DNA from: an uncultured Synergistaceae bacterium
Lineage (GTDB): Bacteria; Synergistota; Synergistia; Synergistales; Dethiosulfovibrionaceae
Direction: 5' to 3'
DNA: 39,891 bases
Assembly: GCA_902489135.1 (NCBI GenBank)
Contig: CABTYW010000012.1
Span: forward strand, 1 to 39,891
Below the pieces are notes generated by a model, which had not been told where the DNA came from, ran no database searches, and saw nothing but the letters and a program-made list of their open reading frames with translations. Positions 32,172 to 39,891 of the stretch are shown here, in pieces; position 1 is the first letter of the stretch; every line of letters starts with the position of its first letter. A program made the translations under genes and the position numbers.

Positions 32172-34088
32172 TTAGAAATTATATTCGCAGGAGAGGATGA
32201 ACCGTCGCTCGGGAACAAGGTACCCGCTGTTGGTGATGACATATTCCTTGTCGAAAATGTTGTTGACGGCGGCTTTGAGCGTGAACTCGTTCCGCTTCCA
32301 GCCCAGCGAGGCGTTGACCATGAAGATGTCGTTGTCATCGTAAGCGGCGGAAGTAAGCCGTCTGTCGGCGTAATAGTGCATGGCGACCTCTCCTGTCCAC
32401 GGCCCGTTGACGTAATTAAGGAAGCCGGCCAGATCCCAGCGCGGGTCGTCGCTGCGCGTCCAGCTGCCGCCGTCTCCTTTTTTCTCTTCGGCTTTGATCC
32501 AGCTGATCCCCTGGGTGTAGCTCCAGTGGTCGTCGATGTTGAAGGTGATCCGTCCCTCGATGCCCCAGGCGCGGTACTTGTCGACGTTCATATACTGGCC
32601 GATATATGTTATCGGATCGGATTGGTACTTTATCTTGTCCTTCAGGTCCATATAGAAGAGTCCCAGGTTCCACGGATTTTCGGCTTTTTCTCCCTTGACG
32701 CCCACGTCATAGGTCCAGCCCTGCTCCGACTTCAAATTGGGGTTGGGAATGGAATATCCCGAGGAATCGGCGTAGAACATCTGGTAAAAGCTGGGCATGG
32801 AGAAGTGTCTCCCGGCGGTGGCGTACCACAGAAGGCCGGTGGGGCTTTCCCAGTTCAGCGAGATACGAGGGATCAATTCTTTCACGTTGTCTCCGTCGTC
32901 CACATCCCAGTACTCGTAGCGAAGGCCGAGGTCAAGGTTGGCCTCTCCCAGCAGCAGCGTCGCCTCCGCATAGGGCGCCAAGCCGTTGCGCTTGAGGTCG
33001 TAGGGCTTGTTGTTGCCCCAGGGGTTGTCTTTGTTTTCGTATTGAGCCTTTTCCTGCCGCCAGTCGAGGCCCCAGAGGAACGGAACCTTTCCGAGCGTCT
33101 GCCGGCGGTTGAAGGTGGCTCCCCAGGCTTTGTCCCTGTAGTCGGTCTCGCCGGCCGAATCGAAGACGTCGCGTTTGTTGGAGCTGTGATAGATGCGCCC
33201 CGTGTTCGTGCCGTCGGCGTAGTTGAGAGAGGCGCGGGCGTATTTGTTTTTCTGTCGGTCATGCTCCAGCACGTGGCTGTAGCTGTTGGTGTAATCCCAT
33301 TGGGAATGGTAGTCGCCCGCTTCGCCCAGGAAAGACCAACAGCCCTTTTGGATGTTCAAGACGTAATCGTTGCCGCGGTAGTCCCTGGCGTAATCATATG
33401 AATCCGTTGCCGGGTTGACGAGGCGCAATTTTACATTGTCGGTCTCTTGGGTCCTGGTATAGCCCAGCGTGACCTTGAGATCATCGCTCATGACCGCCGT
33501 GCCGCGAAATGCGCCGCGGAACCATCCATTGCTGCCGACCTCGGCTTTGAGCGAAGCGGAAGATTTTTCAGCGCCCTTGCGCGTGATCACGTTGATCACT
33601 CCGCCGGCCGCGTTGGAGCCGTAAATGGCGGAACTCGCTCCCTTGACGACCTCTATTCTGTCAATGGCGTCTACGGGAATGGTCCTCAGGTCGAAGGGAG
33701 ATCCCAGCGCGATCCCGACGCCGTAATTGGCCCCCATAAAGGGAATTCCGTCAACCAGCAGCAGCACCTCGGAAGTGACGCCTCTGACGGAAATGCCTTT
33801 GTCCAAGGCCATGGTCGAGCTGCCGTAAAGCCCCACGACGCCGGGAATTCGGTTCAGAACTTCCTGGGCGTTTCTGGCTCCGCTTCTGTCGATGTCCTCT
33901 CTCGTGACGATGTACGCCGGAGCAGGCACATCCGCGATCTCCTCCGCCAGTCTCGAGCCGGTGACTTCCACTCGCTGGAGTTCCTGCACGTTCCCATGTC
34001 CTTCCATGCCCCGTCCGGCGGCCAACGCGGCGGCCGGCGACAGAAGTGCCATGGAAAGAGCAATTGCCGCGGTCCTCTTGTAAAGCAT
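32172..34088 (-). CDS. btuB: TonB-dependent receptor, BtuB-like
   Basis: This 638-residue outer-membrane gated channel starts with a signal peptide (ending ALAAG). A TonB-box-like LQRVEVTGSR and a plug domain follow: SGARNAQEVLNRIPGVVGLY, ISVRGVTSEVLLLVDGIPFM, and IDRIEVVKGASSAIYGSNAAGGVINVITRKG. A 22-strand-type barrel completes it, ending with the canonical terminal F (FILSCEYNF). The upstream cobalamin riboswitch directly links it to B12, so BtuB is the best name. AAGGATGGTAGGAG precedes the ATG at 34088. It works with the TonB motor and the ABC importer encoded convergently. Confidence 0.92.
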   Translation of the reverse strand: MLYKRTAAIALSMALLSPAAALAAGRGMEGHGNVQELQRVEVTGSRLAEEIADVPAPAYIVTREDIDRSGARNAQEVLNRIPGVVGLYGSSTMALDKGISVRGVTSEVLLLVDGIPFMGANYGVGIALGSPFDLRTIPVDAIDRIEVVKGASSAIYGSNAAGGVINVITRKGAEKSSASLKAEVGSNGWFRGAFRGTAVMSDDLKVTLGYTRTQETDNVKLRLVNPATDSYDYARDYRGNDYVLNIQKGCWSFLGEAGDYHSQWDYTNSYSHVLEHDRQKNKYARASLNYADGTNTGRIYHSSNKRDVFDSAGETDYRDKAWGATFNRRQTLGKVPFLWGLDWRQEKAQYENKDNPWGNNKPYDLKRNGLAPYAEATLLLGEANLDLGLRYEYWDVDDGDNVKELIPRISLNWESPTGLLWYATAGRHFSMPSFYQMFYADSSGYSIPNPNLKSEQGWTYDVGVKGEKAENPWNLGLFYMDLKDKIKYQSDPITYIGQYMNVDKYRAWGIEGRITFNIDDHWSYTQGISWIKAEEKKGDGGSWTRSDDPRWDLAGFLNYVNGPWTGEVAMHYYADRRLTSAAYDDNDIFMVNASLGWKRNEFTLKAAVNNIFDKEYVITNSGYLVPERRFILSCEYNF

Positions 34089-34114
34089 CTCCTACCATCC
34101 TTTCCTCGGGGCAT

Positions 34115-34136
34115 AAAAAAACGCCCCTCAGGGCGT
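34115..34136 (-). terminator. btuB: Riboswitch expression-platform terminator
   Basis: Read on the minus strand, ACGCCC-TGAG-GGGCGT (34136-34121) is followed by a run of seven T. It lies between the cobalamin aptamer and the receptor gene, the standard position for transcription attenuation by bound cobalamin. Confidence 0.85.
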
Positions 34137-34149
34137 ACCGATGAAGCTT

Positions 34150-34335
34150 TCAGAAGAGCTCCCCGCCCTCGAAGGGAGCTCTTCCCACCGGTTCCGTTCA
34201 ATATCCGGACTTGGAGTCATCCTCGGGAAGCGCCTTCCGGCCGAAACCGTGGCATCGGCTTCCTTCGTCATCCTTACCGTAGCGTGGGCTGTGTCGGATT
34301 TGCACCGGCTTCCTGCGCGGAACCTGGACGTCTTT
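34150..34335 (-). ncRNA. Cobalamin riboswitch upstream of btuB
   Basis: On the minus strand the conserved cobalamin aptamer core is clear: GGAAGCCGGTGCAAATCCG followed by ACACAGCCCACGCTACGGTA (about 34310-34271). Further on comes AAGTCCGGAT near 34213-34200, corresponding to the B12 box. A hairpin AAGAGCTCC/GGAGCTCTT (about 34157-34188) leads into the terminator at 34115-34136. When cobalamin binds, transcription should stop before btuB. Confidence 0.87.
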
Positions 34336-34339
34336 TAAT

Positions 34340-34366
34340 ATTATATTCATATTTTTTTAATGTCAA
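34340..34366 (-). promoter_or_regulatory. Promoter of the riboswitch-btuB transcript
   Basis: On the minus strand TTGACA (34366-34361) is followed by TATAAT (34345-34340), both perfect, 15 bases apart; an alternative TAATAT (34343-34338) gives the standard 17. Transcription would start right at the 5' end of the riboswitch. Confidence 0.65.
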
Positions 34367-34609
34367 TAAGTAAATGCCCAAGGCAGTCCTGTTTCGGCGG
34401 AATGTTCATGAACTAGGACTTCAGCGGATTACAGGGGCTCATCCCTGAGAAAATTGCAGAACCGCCGATGTGAACGTCTTTTCTTCTCTGTCGCTTCGGT
34501 TTTATGCAAACCACGGCGGGTTGTCAGAGGATTTTGACTCAACGACCTTTCGCCGCGTTTTTATTGGCCGCGGCGTTCGAGCCGATGAATAGAGAAGTGT
34601 CCGTCTGTG

Positions 34610-35845
34610 TCACTTTTTGTTTTTTAGAAGCTTGGCGCGCCTTTTTGCGGCCTTTTTCTCGGCAGCGTCCAATGCCGCCGTGGAAAAAAGATCCTGGGAG
34701 GACGCTTTCAGCGGGTAAGCCAACTGAGCTTCTTCCAGCGGAATTTTTTCTCCGAGGACGCGTTCGGTGAAATCCCTGTGGGCTTCGCGCAGGCGTTTGA
34801 GGTCGGCGGCGGTAATTTTAAGCGCTTTGGCGTCTTTCAGCGCGGTCTGCAGAGGCAGCACCCGCGAAATGCGGGCGCCCTTTTTGGTTCGAGTCTGCAC
34901 CCACGTGGGAATGACGTCGGCGCCGACGATGCGCGTTCCTTCCTCGTCTTTGAGGAGCGTCATCCGTAAAATGGCGCCCATGTCCCGGGGACGGGTGCGC
35001 TGGTTGGAGATGAAGTTGCCCATGGACCAGGCGATCAGCGCCGGCGTGTCGCCGGAGGCCACGCGAAGTTCCACAGGCTGAACGACGTGGGGATGGGAAG
35101 CGATCACGGCGTTGACGCCGGCGGCCAGAAGCTTTTCGGTGAAAGCGATCACTTGGCGGGGCGGCGTCAGCGCGTATTCGACGCCGATGTGAGGCATGGC
35201 GACGATGAAATCGGGGCTGAGAGCTTTGGCGCGGGTCAGGTCGTCGTTGACCTCGTCCCACGAAGCGCTTTGCGCCACCGCCCAGTCCTGCGAGGTCGGC
35301 ACGGCGATGCCGTTGGTGCCGTAAGTCCACGACAGAAAAACCACTTTGATGCCCTGAACGCTTACTGCCGTCGGAACCCCGCGGTCGTCGGAGGCGGTAT
35401 AGGTGCCGAAGGTGGTAAATCCGCGCCTGTGCAGCTCTTCAAGCGTGCGGAACAGGCCGGTGATGCCGCGGTCCATGCAGTGGTTGTTGGCGGTGGTCAG
35501 CGCACCGAAGCCCGCGTCTTTGAGGGCGTCGGCGTATGGGTCGGGCGTGCTGAAACAGGGATACCCCGTGTAGCCGCGCTGCTTGCCGCCGAGAGTGGTC
35601 TCAAAATTGCCGACGGCCAGGTCGGCGGAAGTGATCAGTGCTTTGACGTACTGAAAGGAGGGCGTGAAGTCGTAGCCCTCTTTGTTCCGTGCGGCGGTCA
35701 GCTGCGGCGCGTGAGCCATGAGATCGCCGACGAAAAGCAGCTCGGCGCGACGGGGCGGCTGTTGGGTGTCGGTACACGGCCGACCGACGGTGGCGGTGAA
35801 GAGCAAAAAGGCCAGCAGCGCCGCGCGCGAGGCGAATTTTTTCAT
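34610..35845 (-). CDS. CapA/PgsA-family secreted metallophosphatase-like protein
   Basis: This exported protein of 411 residues has a signal peptide (MKKFASRAALLAFLLFTATV) and a CapA domain: LLFVGDLMAHAPQL, DLAVGNFETTL, LTTANNHCMDRGI, FIVAMPHIGVEY, VIASHPHVVQPVEL and IAWSMGNFISNQ, with the metal-binding residues of the calcineurin-like fold. CapA proteins take part in poly-gamma-glutamate capsule handling or act as cell-wall hydrolases. No other capsule genes are nearby, so its role is unclear. The C-terminal 60 residues are lysine-rich and helical. I start at 35845, 8 bases after GAAGG; a GTG at 35854 is an alternative. Single gene. Confidence 0.87.
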   Translation of the reverse strand: MKKFASRAALLAFLLFTATVGRPCTDTQQPPRRAELLFVGDLMAHAPQLTAARNKEGYDFTPSFQYVKALITSADLAVGNFETTLGGKQRGYTGYPCFSTPDPYADALKDAGFGALTTANNHCMDRGITGLFRTLEELHRRGFTTFGTYTASDDRGVPTAVSVQGIKVVFLSWTYGTNGIAVPTSQDWAVAQSASWDEVNDDLTRAKALSPDFIVAMPHIGVEYALTPPRQVIAFTEKLLAAGVNAVIASHPHVVQPVELRVASGDTPALIAWSMGNFISNQRTRPRDMGAILRMTLLKDEEGTRIVGADVIPTWVQTRTKKGARISRVLPLQTALKDAKALKITAADLKRLREAHRDFTERVLGEKIPLEEAQLAYPLKASSQDLFSTAALDAAEKKAAKRRAKLLKNKK

Positions 35846-36975
35846 GAGTGACACCTTCCCTGAAAACCATGCTTTCGATACGCCGATCCATTATGCCATT
35901 TTTTTCGCCGCAGGGGGAGAGGCATCTTTTGGGAAACAAAAAATAAAGTTCGGCCGCTTGGCCCGTCAGCCCCATTTTTTTGAATGAAGCGAAACTTTCG
36001 CGCACGTTTCGGCGCGCATCATCGGCATCTTTCCAATCGCCGGCAGGGAGGGGGCGGCGCCATAAAGGACAAAAGATGGGGACGTTCGGACTTTTTCCGT
36101 TTTTTTTCTGCGAGGGTCCGACGTTTTCCTGCTTGACAGCGGCAACAAACGAGCCGCCTCGAGGGCATCGGAGCGGCTCTGTCGCGCTCTCCGCGAGATT
36201 GAAACCTTCGGCGGCGCAGGGGGGACGGGTGCCACGGCATGGCGGAAAGCGTCAAAACGGGCATGGTTGCCGATACGGCCGTTTCGGCAGTCTATGATTT
36301 TTTGGGGGCGCCGAGCCGCCGAGAACGGCGGTCTCTCCCGGCCTTCTTTGCCGCGCCCGTGAGCTTCGATGGAAGGGCGGGGCCCGGCGGAGCTTCATCC
36401 CGCCCTCAAAAGGGAAAGTTGCGGCTTCATTCAGAACGTTTTTTTGAATAGCCTGCGGCGGACGTCCAAAAAGGAGTGGAGCGAAAAACTTTTTTCGGAT
36501 TTTTGAATGTGATACAGACTGGAAATGCCCGAAATTTTCCGCGAAGCTGCCTTGAAAGATCAGGATCCCCGTTTTTTGCGAAATCGTCACATGGAGGGCG
36601 TCCGAAAGAGCTGCGTCAATGGAGCGCGGGATGCTCCGCAAAGCTCCCGTCTTTCGTCGAGGCTCTCTTTTTTCGGGATCGGCGGAGAACGCTCAAAGCC
36701 ATCCTTTCCGTCAAAAAAGAGGAAAAACTTTTTTTAAGGGTAAGGACTGAATATGTATGTTAAATTGTGAATTCGTTAATCTTTTTATATGTTTTCAGAT
36801 TGAAACGAAAGTTGTAAAATATGCTCATTGATGTTAAAAGCGATATTTTTTGAATTTGAAAAAACGCGATACAAGATAGATGAAAATCAAATAATATTGT
36901 GATAAAATCGCTTCTGGCGGGATTACGGAAGCCCCGAGGAGAAAGATATTTTTTTGAAGGGACGGAATATCTCTT
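35846..36975. other. Gene-poor region upstream of the MarR gene
   Basis: More than 1.1 kb with no supported gene. The part up to 36700 is GC-rich with overlapping short frames on both strands, none with a ribosome site or recognisable product. A GAGCCGC/GCGGCTC inverted repeat lies near 36151-36179. From about 36720 the sequence turns strongly AT-rich and probably contains the MarR promoter (GATAAAAT near 36901). Confidence 0.45.
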
Positions 36976-37401
36976 ATGATCAGCGAAGAAGAGCTTGAAC
37001 AATTGACGTTCATTCTTGTGGAATTCTGCGAACGCTATTATGGCTGGGAAGCTTCGGTGGCGAAGCTCGGGCGCCTCTCGGCGCCGCAGCTGCGCACCAT
37101 CTGCGTTATCGGCCGCAACAAGGATATCCGCATGAAAGACATTGCCGACCGCATGGAGCTCACCACCGGCACGGTGACGGTCATGATCGACCGTCTTCAG
37201 GTCATGGGCCTGGTGGAGCGGTGCCGCAACGAAAATGATCGTCGAAGCTATAAAATTCAGCTTTCCGAGAAGGGGCGCGCCTATTACGCGGAGCATTTGA
37301 AGCGCCAACGGGAACTGGCGCGCAAGTTGTCCATGAAAGTCAGCGATTCCGATCGCCTGGTCTGCGGGCGGGTGCTGCAGGAATTTACGCGCTGTATCTG
37401 A
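36976..37401 (+). CDS. MarR-family transcriptional regulator
   Basis: The 141-residue protein carries a MarR winged helix: LSAPQLRTICVIGRNKDIRM, MKDIADRMELTTGTVTVMID (recognition helix) and RLQVMGLVERCRNENDRRSY with the wing, then QLSEKGRAYYAEHLKRQREL for dimerisation. MarR proteins usually repress their own gene and neighbours and are released by small aromatic ligands or oxidants. Two cysteines near the N-terminus (VEFCERYY, RTICVIG) could respond to redox. The ribosome site GAAGGGA is about 12 bases from the ATG. Single gene with a terminator behind it. Confidence 0.88.
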   Translation: MISEEELEQLTFILVEFCERYYGWEASVAKLGRLSAPQLRTICVIGRNKDIRMKDIADRMELTTGTVTVMIDRLQVMGLVERCRNENDRRSYKIQLSEKGRAYYAEHLKRQRELARKLSMKVSDSDRLVCGRVLQEFTRCI

Positions 37402-37825
37402 CGTCGCGGCGCCGCGCTCCCGAGCCCTGCGGGGAGAGGGGATGCGATGATCCGCGCCGACGCGGTTGTGGCCAACGTCGTTTTTTGTAAATTCAGGGGA
37501 GAGCGGAGAACATCCGTTCTCCCTTGTGTTTGTTCAAGGGCCGCAACACGGCTTTTGAGCGGAGGAAAATTTTTCCGGGCGGAAACGGAACGATCATTGA
37601 AACGTTTTTTCGCTTGAATGATTTTTTGCGAGTGTGTATGATTGTTAAGGTGCAGGACAACATTTCAAACGCGCCTGACCATTTTTCAGAGAAAGGAGAC
37701 GGTCAGATCCCAATGGAACACGCTGAAGATGGCGTTCCTTTACGAAGGAGAAGCAAAAATCCAAAGGGCGTCCGGCCGTTCTGAGTTCTTTCCCCAGGCC
37801 GGATCGCCGACGGGGAGTGATATGG
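37402..37825 (+). other. Terminator and long mgtE leader
   Basis: This 424-base gap holds the MarR terminator and then about 200-300 bases of probable mgtE leader. CTGACC (near 37675) can pair with GGTCAG (near 37701). A 48-codon frame from ATG 37638 to 37784 lacks a ribosome site. I could not recognise the conserved M-box (ykoK) magnesium riboswitch, although a leader of this length before mgtE makes one worth testing. Confidence 0.4.
37505..37522 (+). terminator. Terminator after the MarR gene
   Basis: GGAGAAC (37505-37511) pairs with GTTCTCC (37516-37522) around ATCC, followed by CTTGTGTTTGTT. About 100 bases past the MarR stop. Confidence 0.7.
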
Positions 37826-39187
37826 ATGTCGCCCAAAGACCGCAAATTGATGCAGGAAATCAATGTTTGCGTGGAACAGAAGCACCTGTATAAGGCGAAG
37901 GAGCTTCTGACTGACATGGAGCCTGTGGACATTGCCGAAGGACTGGAGGGGCTGCCTCCGGCAAAGTTGGTACTGTACTTCAGGCTTCTGCCGAAAGATT
38001 TGGCTGTTGAAGTCTTTGAGCTTCTCGGTCTGGACGAACAGGAACGTTTTCTCGCTCACGCTACCGACCAGGAAGTTTCGGAAATGATTGAAGAGATGTC
38101 CGACGACGACCGCACGGAACTCTTCGACGAACTGCCCGCCATTACGGTAAAGCGGCTTCTCATGAAGCTGTCGCCCCAGGAGCGCCGCCTTGCCGATGCG
38201 CTGCTGGGCTATCCGCAGGACAGCGCCGGGCGCATTATGACGGCGGAGTACATCGACCTGAAAGCCCACATGTCCGTTAAAACGGCGGTGGAGCGCATTC
38301 GTGCCACCGCTCATGATAAAGAGACCATTTATACGTGCTTTGTCACCGACGAGGCCCGTCACCTTTTGGGAGCCGTCGAACTGGAGGATCTGGTTCTCGC
38401 CCGCCCCGACGCCTCCATCCTTGAGGTGATGAACGGAGAGCCCGTGTCGGTGACCACCGTTGCCGATCAGGAAGAGGCGGCGCAGGTGATCTCGCGCTAC
38501 GACCTTCACACGCTGCCGGTGGTCGACCGGGAAAATCGCCTTGTAGGCATTATCACCTTCGACGACATTCTCGACGTCGTTGAAGAAGAAGCCACCGAGG
38601 ACTACGAGCGCATGGCCGGAGTCGAGCCTGTGGACGAGGAATACCTCGACGCCAACATTACGACGGTGGCGGGCAAGCGCTTTATCTGGCTGGTGATCTG
38701 CATTCTCACCGAAGCGCTGACGTCAACGGTGCTGAAACATTATTCTTCGCTGACGGGGCGGATCGTGTCGCTGACCTTTTTCGTTCCGTTGCTGATCGGC
38801 ACGGGAGGCAACGCGGGAACTCAAGCGGCCACACTGATGATCCGCGGCATGACCATCGGCGAAATTCATTGGAACGACATGGGACGCATTCTGCTTCGCG
38901 AGTGCGTGACCGGTCTCTTGCTGGGGGCCGCTCTCGGCGTCCTGGGAATGGCACGGGCCTGGTCGCTGGAAACGGGCCTGGCCGTGGCATTGACGGTTGC
39001 CGTGGGCGTCATGCTGGTGGTGCTTCTGGGCAATCTCGCGGGAACGCTGCTTCCGCTTTTGGCGCGGCTGCTTCGCATCGATCCCGCCATTATGTCGGGT
39101 CCCTTTATCACCACCGTGGTGGACGTGTGCGGTCTGATTGTCTATTTTGAAACGGCTCAGCTGTTCCTCGGCCGTATGACTCTATGA
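37826..39187 (+). CDS. mgtE: MgtE-family magnesium transporter
   Basis: This protein of about 453 residues has the full MgtE layout. An N-terminal superhelical domain (ELLTDMEPVDIAEGLEGLPP, FDELPAITVKRLLMKLSPQE) precedes two CBS domains (SAGRIMTAEYIDLKAHMSV; VMNGEPVSVTTVADQEEAAQ and LPVVDRENRLVGIITFDDIL). A connecting helix (EEEATEDYERMAG) leads to five membrane segments with the pore signature PLLIGTGGNAGTQAATLMIRG. It is a Mg2+-gated Mg2+ channel/importer. I start at ATG 37826, 9 bases after GGGGAG; GTG 37817 is an alternative. A second, truncated mgtE follows 51 bases downstream. Confidence 0.93.
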   Translation: MSPKDRKLMQEINVCVEQKHLYKAKELLTDMEPVDIAEGLEGLPPAKLVLYFRLLPKDLAVEVFELLGLDEQERFLAHATDQEVSEMIEEMSDDDRTELFDELPAITVKRLLMKLSPQERRLADALLGYPQDSAGRIMTAEYIDLKAHMSVKTAVERIRATAHDKETIYTCFVTDEARHLLGAVELEDLVLARPDASILEVMNGEPVSVTTVADQEEAAQVISRYDLHTLPVVDRENRLVGIITFDDILDVVEEEATEDYERMAGVEPVDEEYLDANITTVAGKRFIWLVICILTEALTSTVLKHYSSLTGRIVSLTFFVPLLIGTGGNAGTQAATLMIRGMTIGEIHWNDMGRILLRECVTGLLLGAALGVLGMARAWSLETGLAVALTVAVGVMLVVLLGNLAGTLLPLLARLLRIDPAIMSGPFITTVVDVCGLIVYFETAQLFLGRMTL

Positions 39188-39212
39188 GGTGACTGCCATG
39201 AAAAAGACTGCC

Positions 39213-39229
39213 TCCTCCGCGAAGGAGGA
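39213..39229 (+). promoter_or_regulatory. Hairpin covering the ribosome site of the second mgtE
   Basis: TCCTCC (39213-39218) pairs with GGAGGA (39224-39229) around GCGAA. GGAGGA is the Shine-Dalgarno sequence 9 bases before the ATG at 39239, so the hairpin would hide it. A short frame starting at ATG 39198, with its own GAGGTGA, runs through the hairpin and could open it during translation. Confidence 0.5.
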
Positions 39230-39238
39230 AAATCATTT

Positions 39239-39864
39239 ATGCCGCCGCGCATGGGATTCAGTTCCCGGCTTAAAACCCTGCTGCAACAGGGCAAGCTGGA
39301 CGAGGCGCGCCCCATTGTCCGAGGGCTCTCACTAGAGATCCTTCAGGAAGAAGTCATTCATATGCCGCCGCGATGCGGCCTGGCGCTGTGCAGTATCATG
39401 CGTCCGCCGCGGCTGACGGCACTCATGCAAGGCCTCTCGCGCCGCGAAGTTCAAAGGCTGCTGAGCTGCGCTTCAATACCGGAGCTGCGCGGTCTGTTCC
39501 TCACCCTGCCCGAAACGGTTCTGCCCGGCATCTTCGAGGCGCTGCCGTCGCTTCAAGGCCGCGAACTTCTGGAGAAGCTGCCAAAAAATCTGCAACAGCT
39601 CCTTGAGTCCAAGCACCCGTGGCCTGAGGACTCCGTAGGTGAAATCATGAGCGCCAACGGCGTCATTCTGTCGCCCGACGACAGCGTTGCCGATGCTCTG
39701 GAGAAAATACGCCGCGACGCTCCGGGCAAAGATCTTGTCTATCATTGCTTCGTCATTTCCGACGGCAAATTTATCGGAACGGCCGCCCTGGAAGATTTGG
39801 TGCTGGCGTCGCCGGAAACGAAAGTCAGTCAGCTTACCGACGAGGACTGCCATTCCATTCCGCC
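39239..39864 (+). CDS. Second MgtE-like protein, 3' truncated by contig edge
   Basis: About 208 residues are present before the adapter. The N-terminal helical domain (LKTLLQQGKLDEARPIVRGL, LTALMQGLSRREVQRLL, GIFEALPSLQGRELLEKLP) and the first CBS domain (SVGEIMSANGVILSPDDSVA, DLVYHCFVISDGKFIGTAAL, EDLVLASPE) match MgtE, though quite diverged from the first copy; the membrane part lies beyond the contig. The start at 39239 has AAGGAGGA 9 bases upstream, inside a hairpin; ATG 39251 is an alternative. Two mgtE genes in tandem may encode a heteromeric channel. Confidence 0.8.
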
Positions 39865-39891
39865 AGATCGGAAGAGCACACGTCTGAACTC
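39865..39891. other. Illumina TruSeq adapter remnant at contig end
   Basis: The last 27 bases are TruSeq adapter sequence beginning AGATCGGAAGAGCACACG. They are library sequence and must be excluded from the truncated mgtE frame, which otherwise gains artificial residues. Confidence 0.98.

Noticed and set aside
33447..34373. 308-codon plus-strand frame opposite btuB and its riboswitch
   Set aside because: It is the complement of the receptor plug region and the riboswitch, with no independent coding signal.
36239..36763. Overlapping short frames between the CapA and MarR genes
   Set aside because: Several frames on both strands overlap each other, none has a ribosome site or recognisable product.
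37402..37825. M-box (ykoK) magnesium riboswitch before mgtE
   Set aside because: The conserved M-box sequence blocks could not be found by eye in the leader.

Overview
This window is one complete assembly contig. Illumina TruSeq adapter sequence sits at both extreme ends (1-22 and 39865-39891). The first and last genes are therefore cut by the contig edges, not by biology. The genes describe a GC-rich, double-membrane, probably anaerobic bacterium living on amino acids, peptides and nitrogen heterocycles. It has a TonB system, a TonB-dependent receptor and a FadL-type porin. A Synergistota member (Pyramidobacter/Cloacibacillus-like) is my best guess, by inference only; no rRNA or marker gene is present to prove it.

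Layout. 23-389: truncated membrane protein. 562-3251: an M20D amidohydrolase convergent with a glycerate kinase. 3406-5121: an ankyrin protein with a C-terminal coiled coil built from 96-bp tandem repeats. 5297-7395: promoter, two palindromes, an Rrf2-type Fe-S regulator and a FadL/OmpP1 porin in one translationally coupled unit ending at a strong terminator. 8107-23290: a catabolic island, all on the + strand, holding a PucR-type regulator, a formiminotransferase, an NCS2-like permease, a cysteine hydrolase, an AbgT transporter, an M20D amidohydrolase, UbiX, UbiD, a bacterial microcompartment (BMC) shell set (three BMC-H, one BMC-P), two BMC-associated accessory proteins, an adenine-deaminase-family amidohydrolase and a cyclase-family hydrolase, closed by a strong terminator. 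A separate M20 peptidase follows (23636-24799). Gene-poor, possibly decayed DNA flanks the island on both sides (7396-8106 and 24800-26490), and a short imperfect direct repeat occurs at both edges.

26490-34366: a cobamide (vitamin B12) uptake and remodelling region. It holds a structured leader, btuF/btuD/btuC-like ABC transporter genes, exbB-exbD-tonB, a CbiR-like cobamide hydrolase, and a convergent BtuB-like receptor controlled by a clear cobalamin riboswitch. 34610-35845: CapA-family protein. 36976-39864: a MarR regulator and two tandem mgtE magnesium transporter genes, the second truncated.

The main point of interest is the BMC island. It has none of the usual metabolosome enzymes (no aldehyde or alcohol dehydrogenase, no PduL, no diol dehydratase or ethanolamine lyase). 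Its enzyme classes instead match, step by step, the classical clostridial anaerobic purine route: xanthine, 4-ureido-5-imidazolecarboxylate, 4-amino-5-imidazolecarboxylate, 4-aminoimidazole, 4-imidazolone, formiminoglycine, glycine plus formimino-THF. I propose a purine-ring-degrading microcompartment with a prenylated-flavin decarboxylase (UbiD/UbiX) at the decarboxylation step. That assignment is inference from family membership and gene order.
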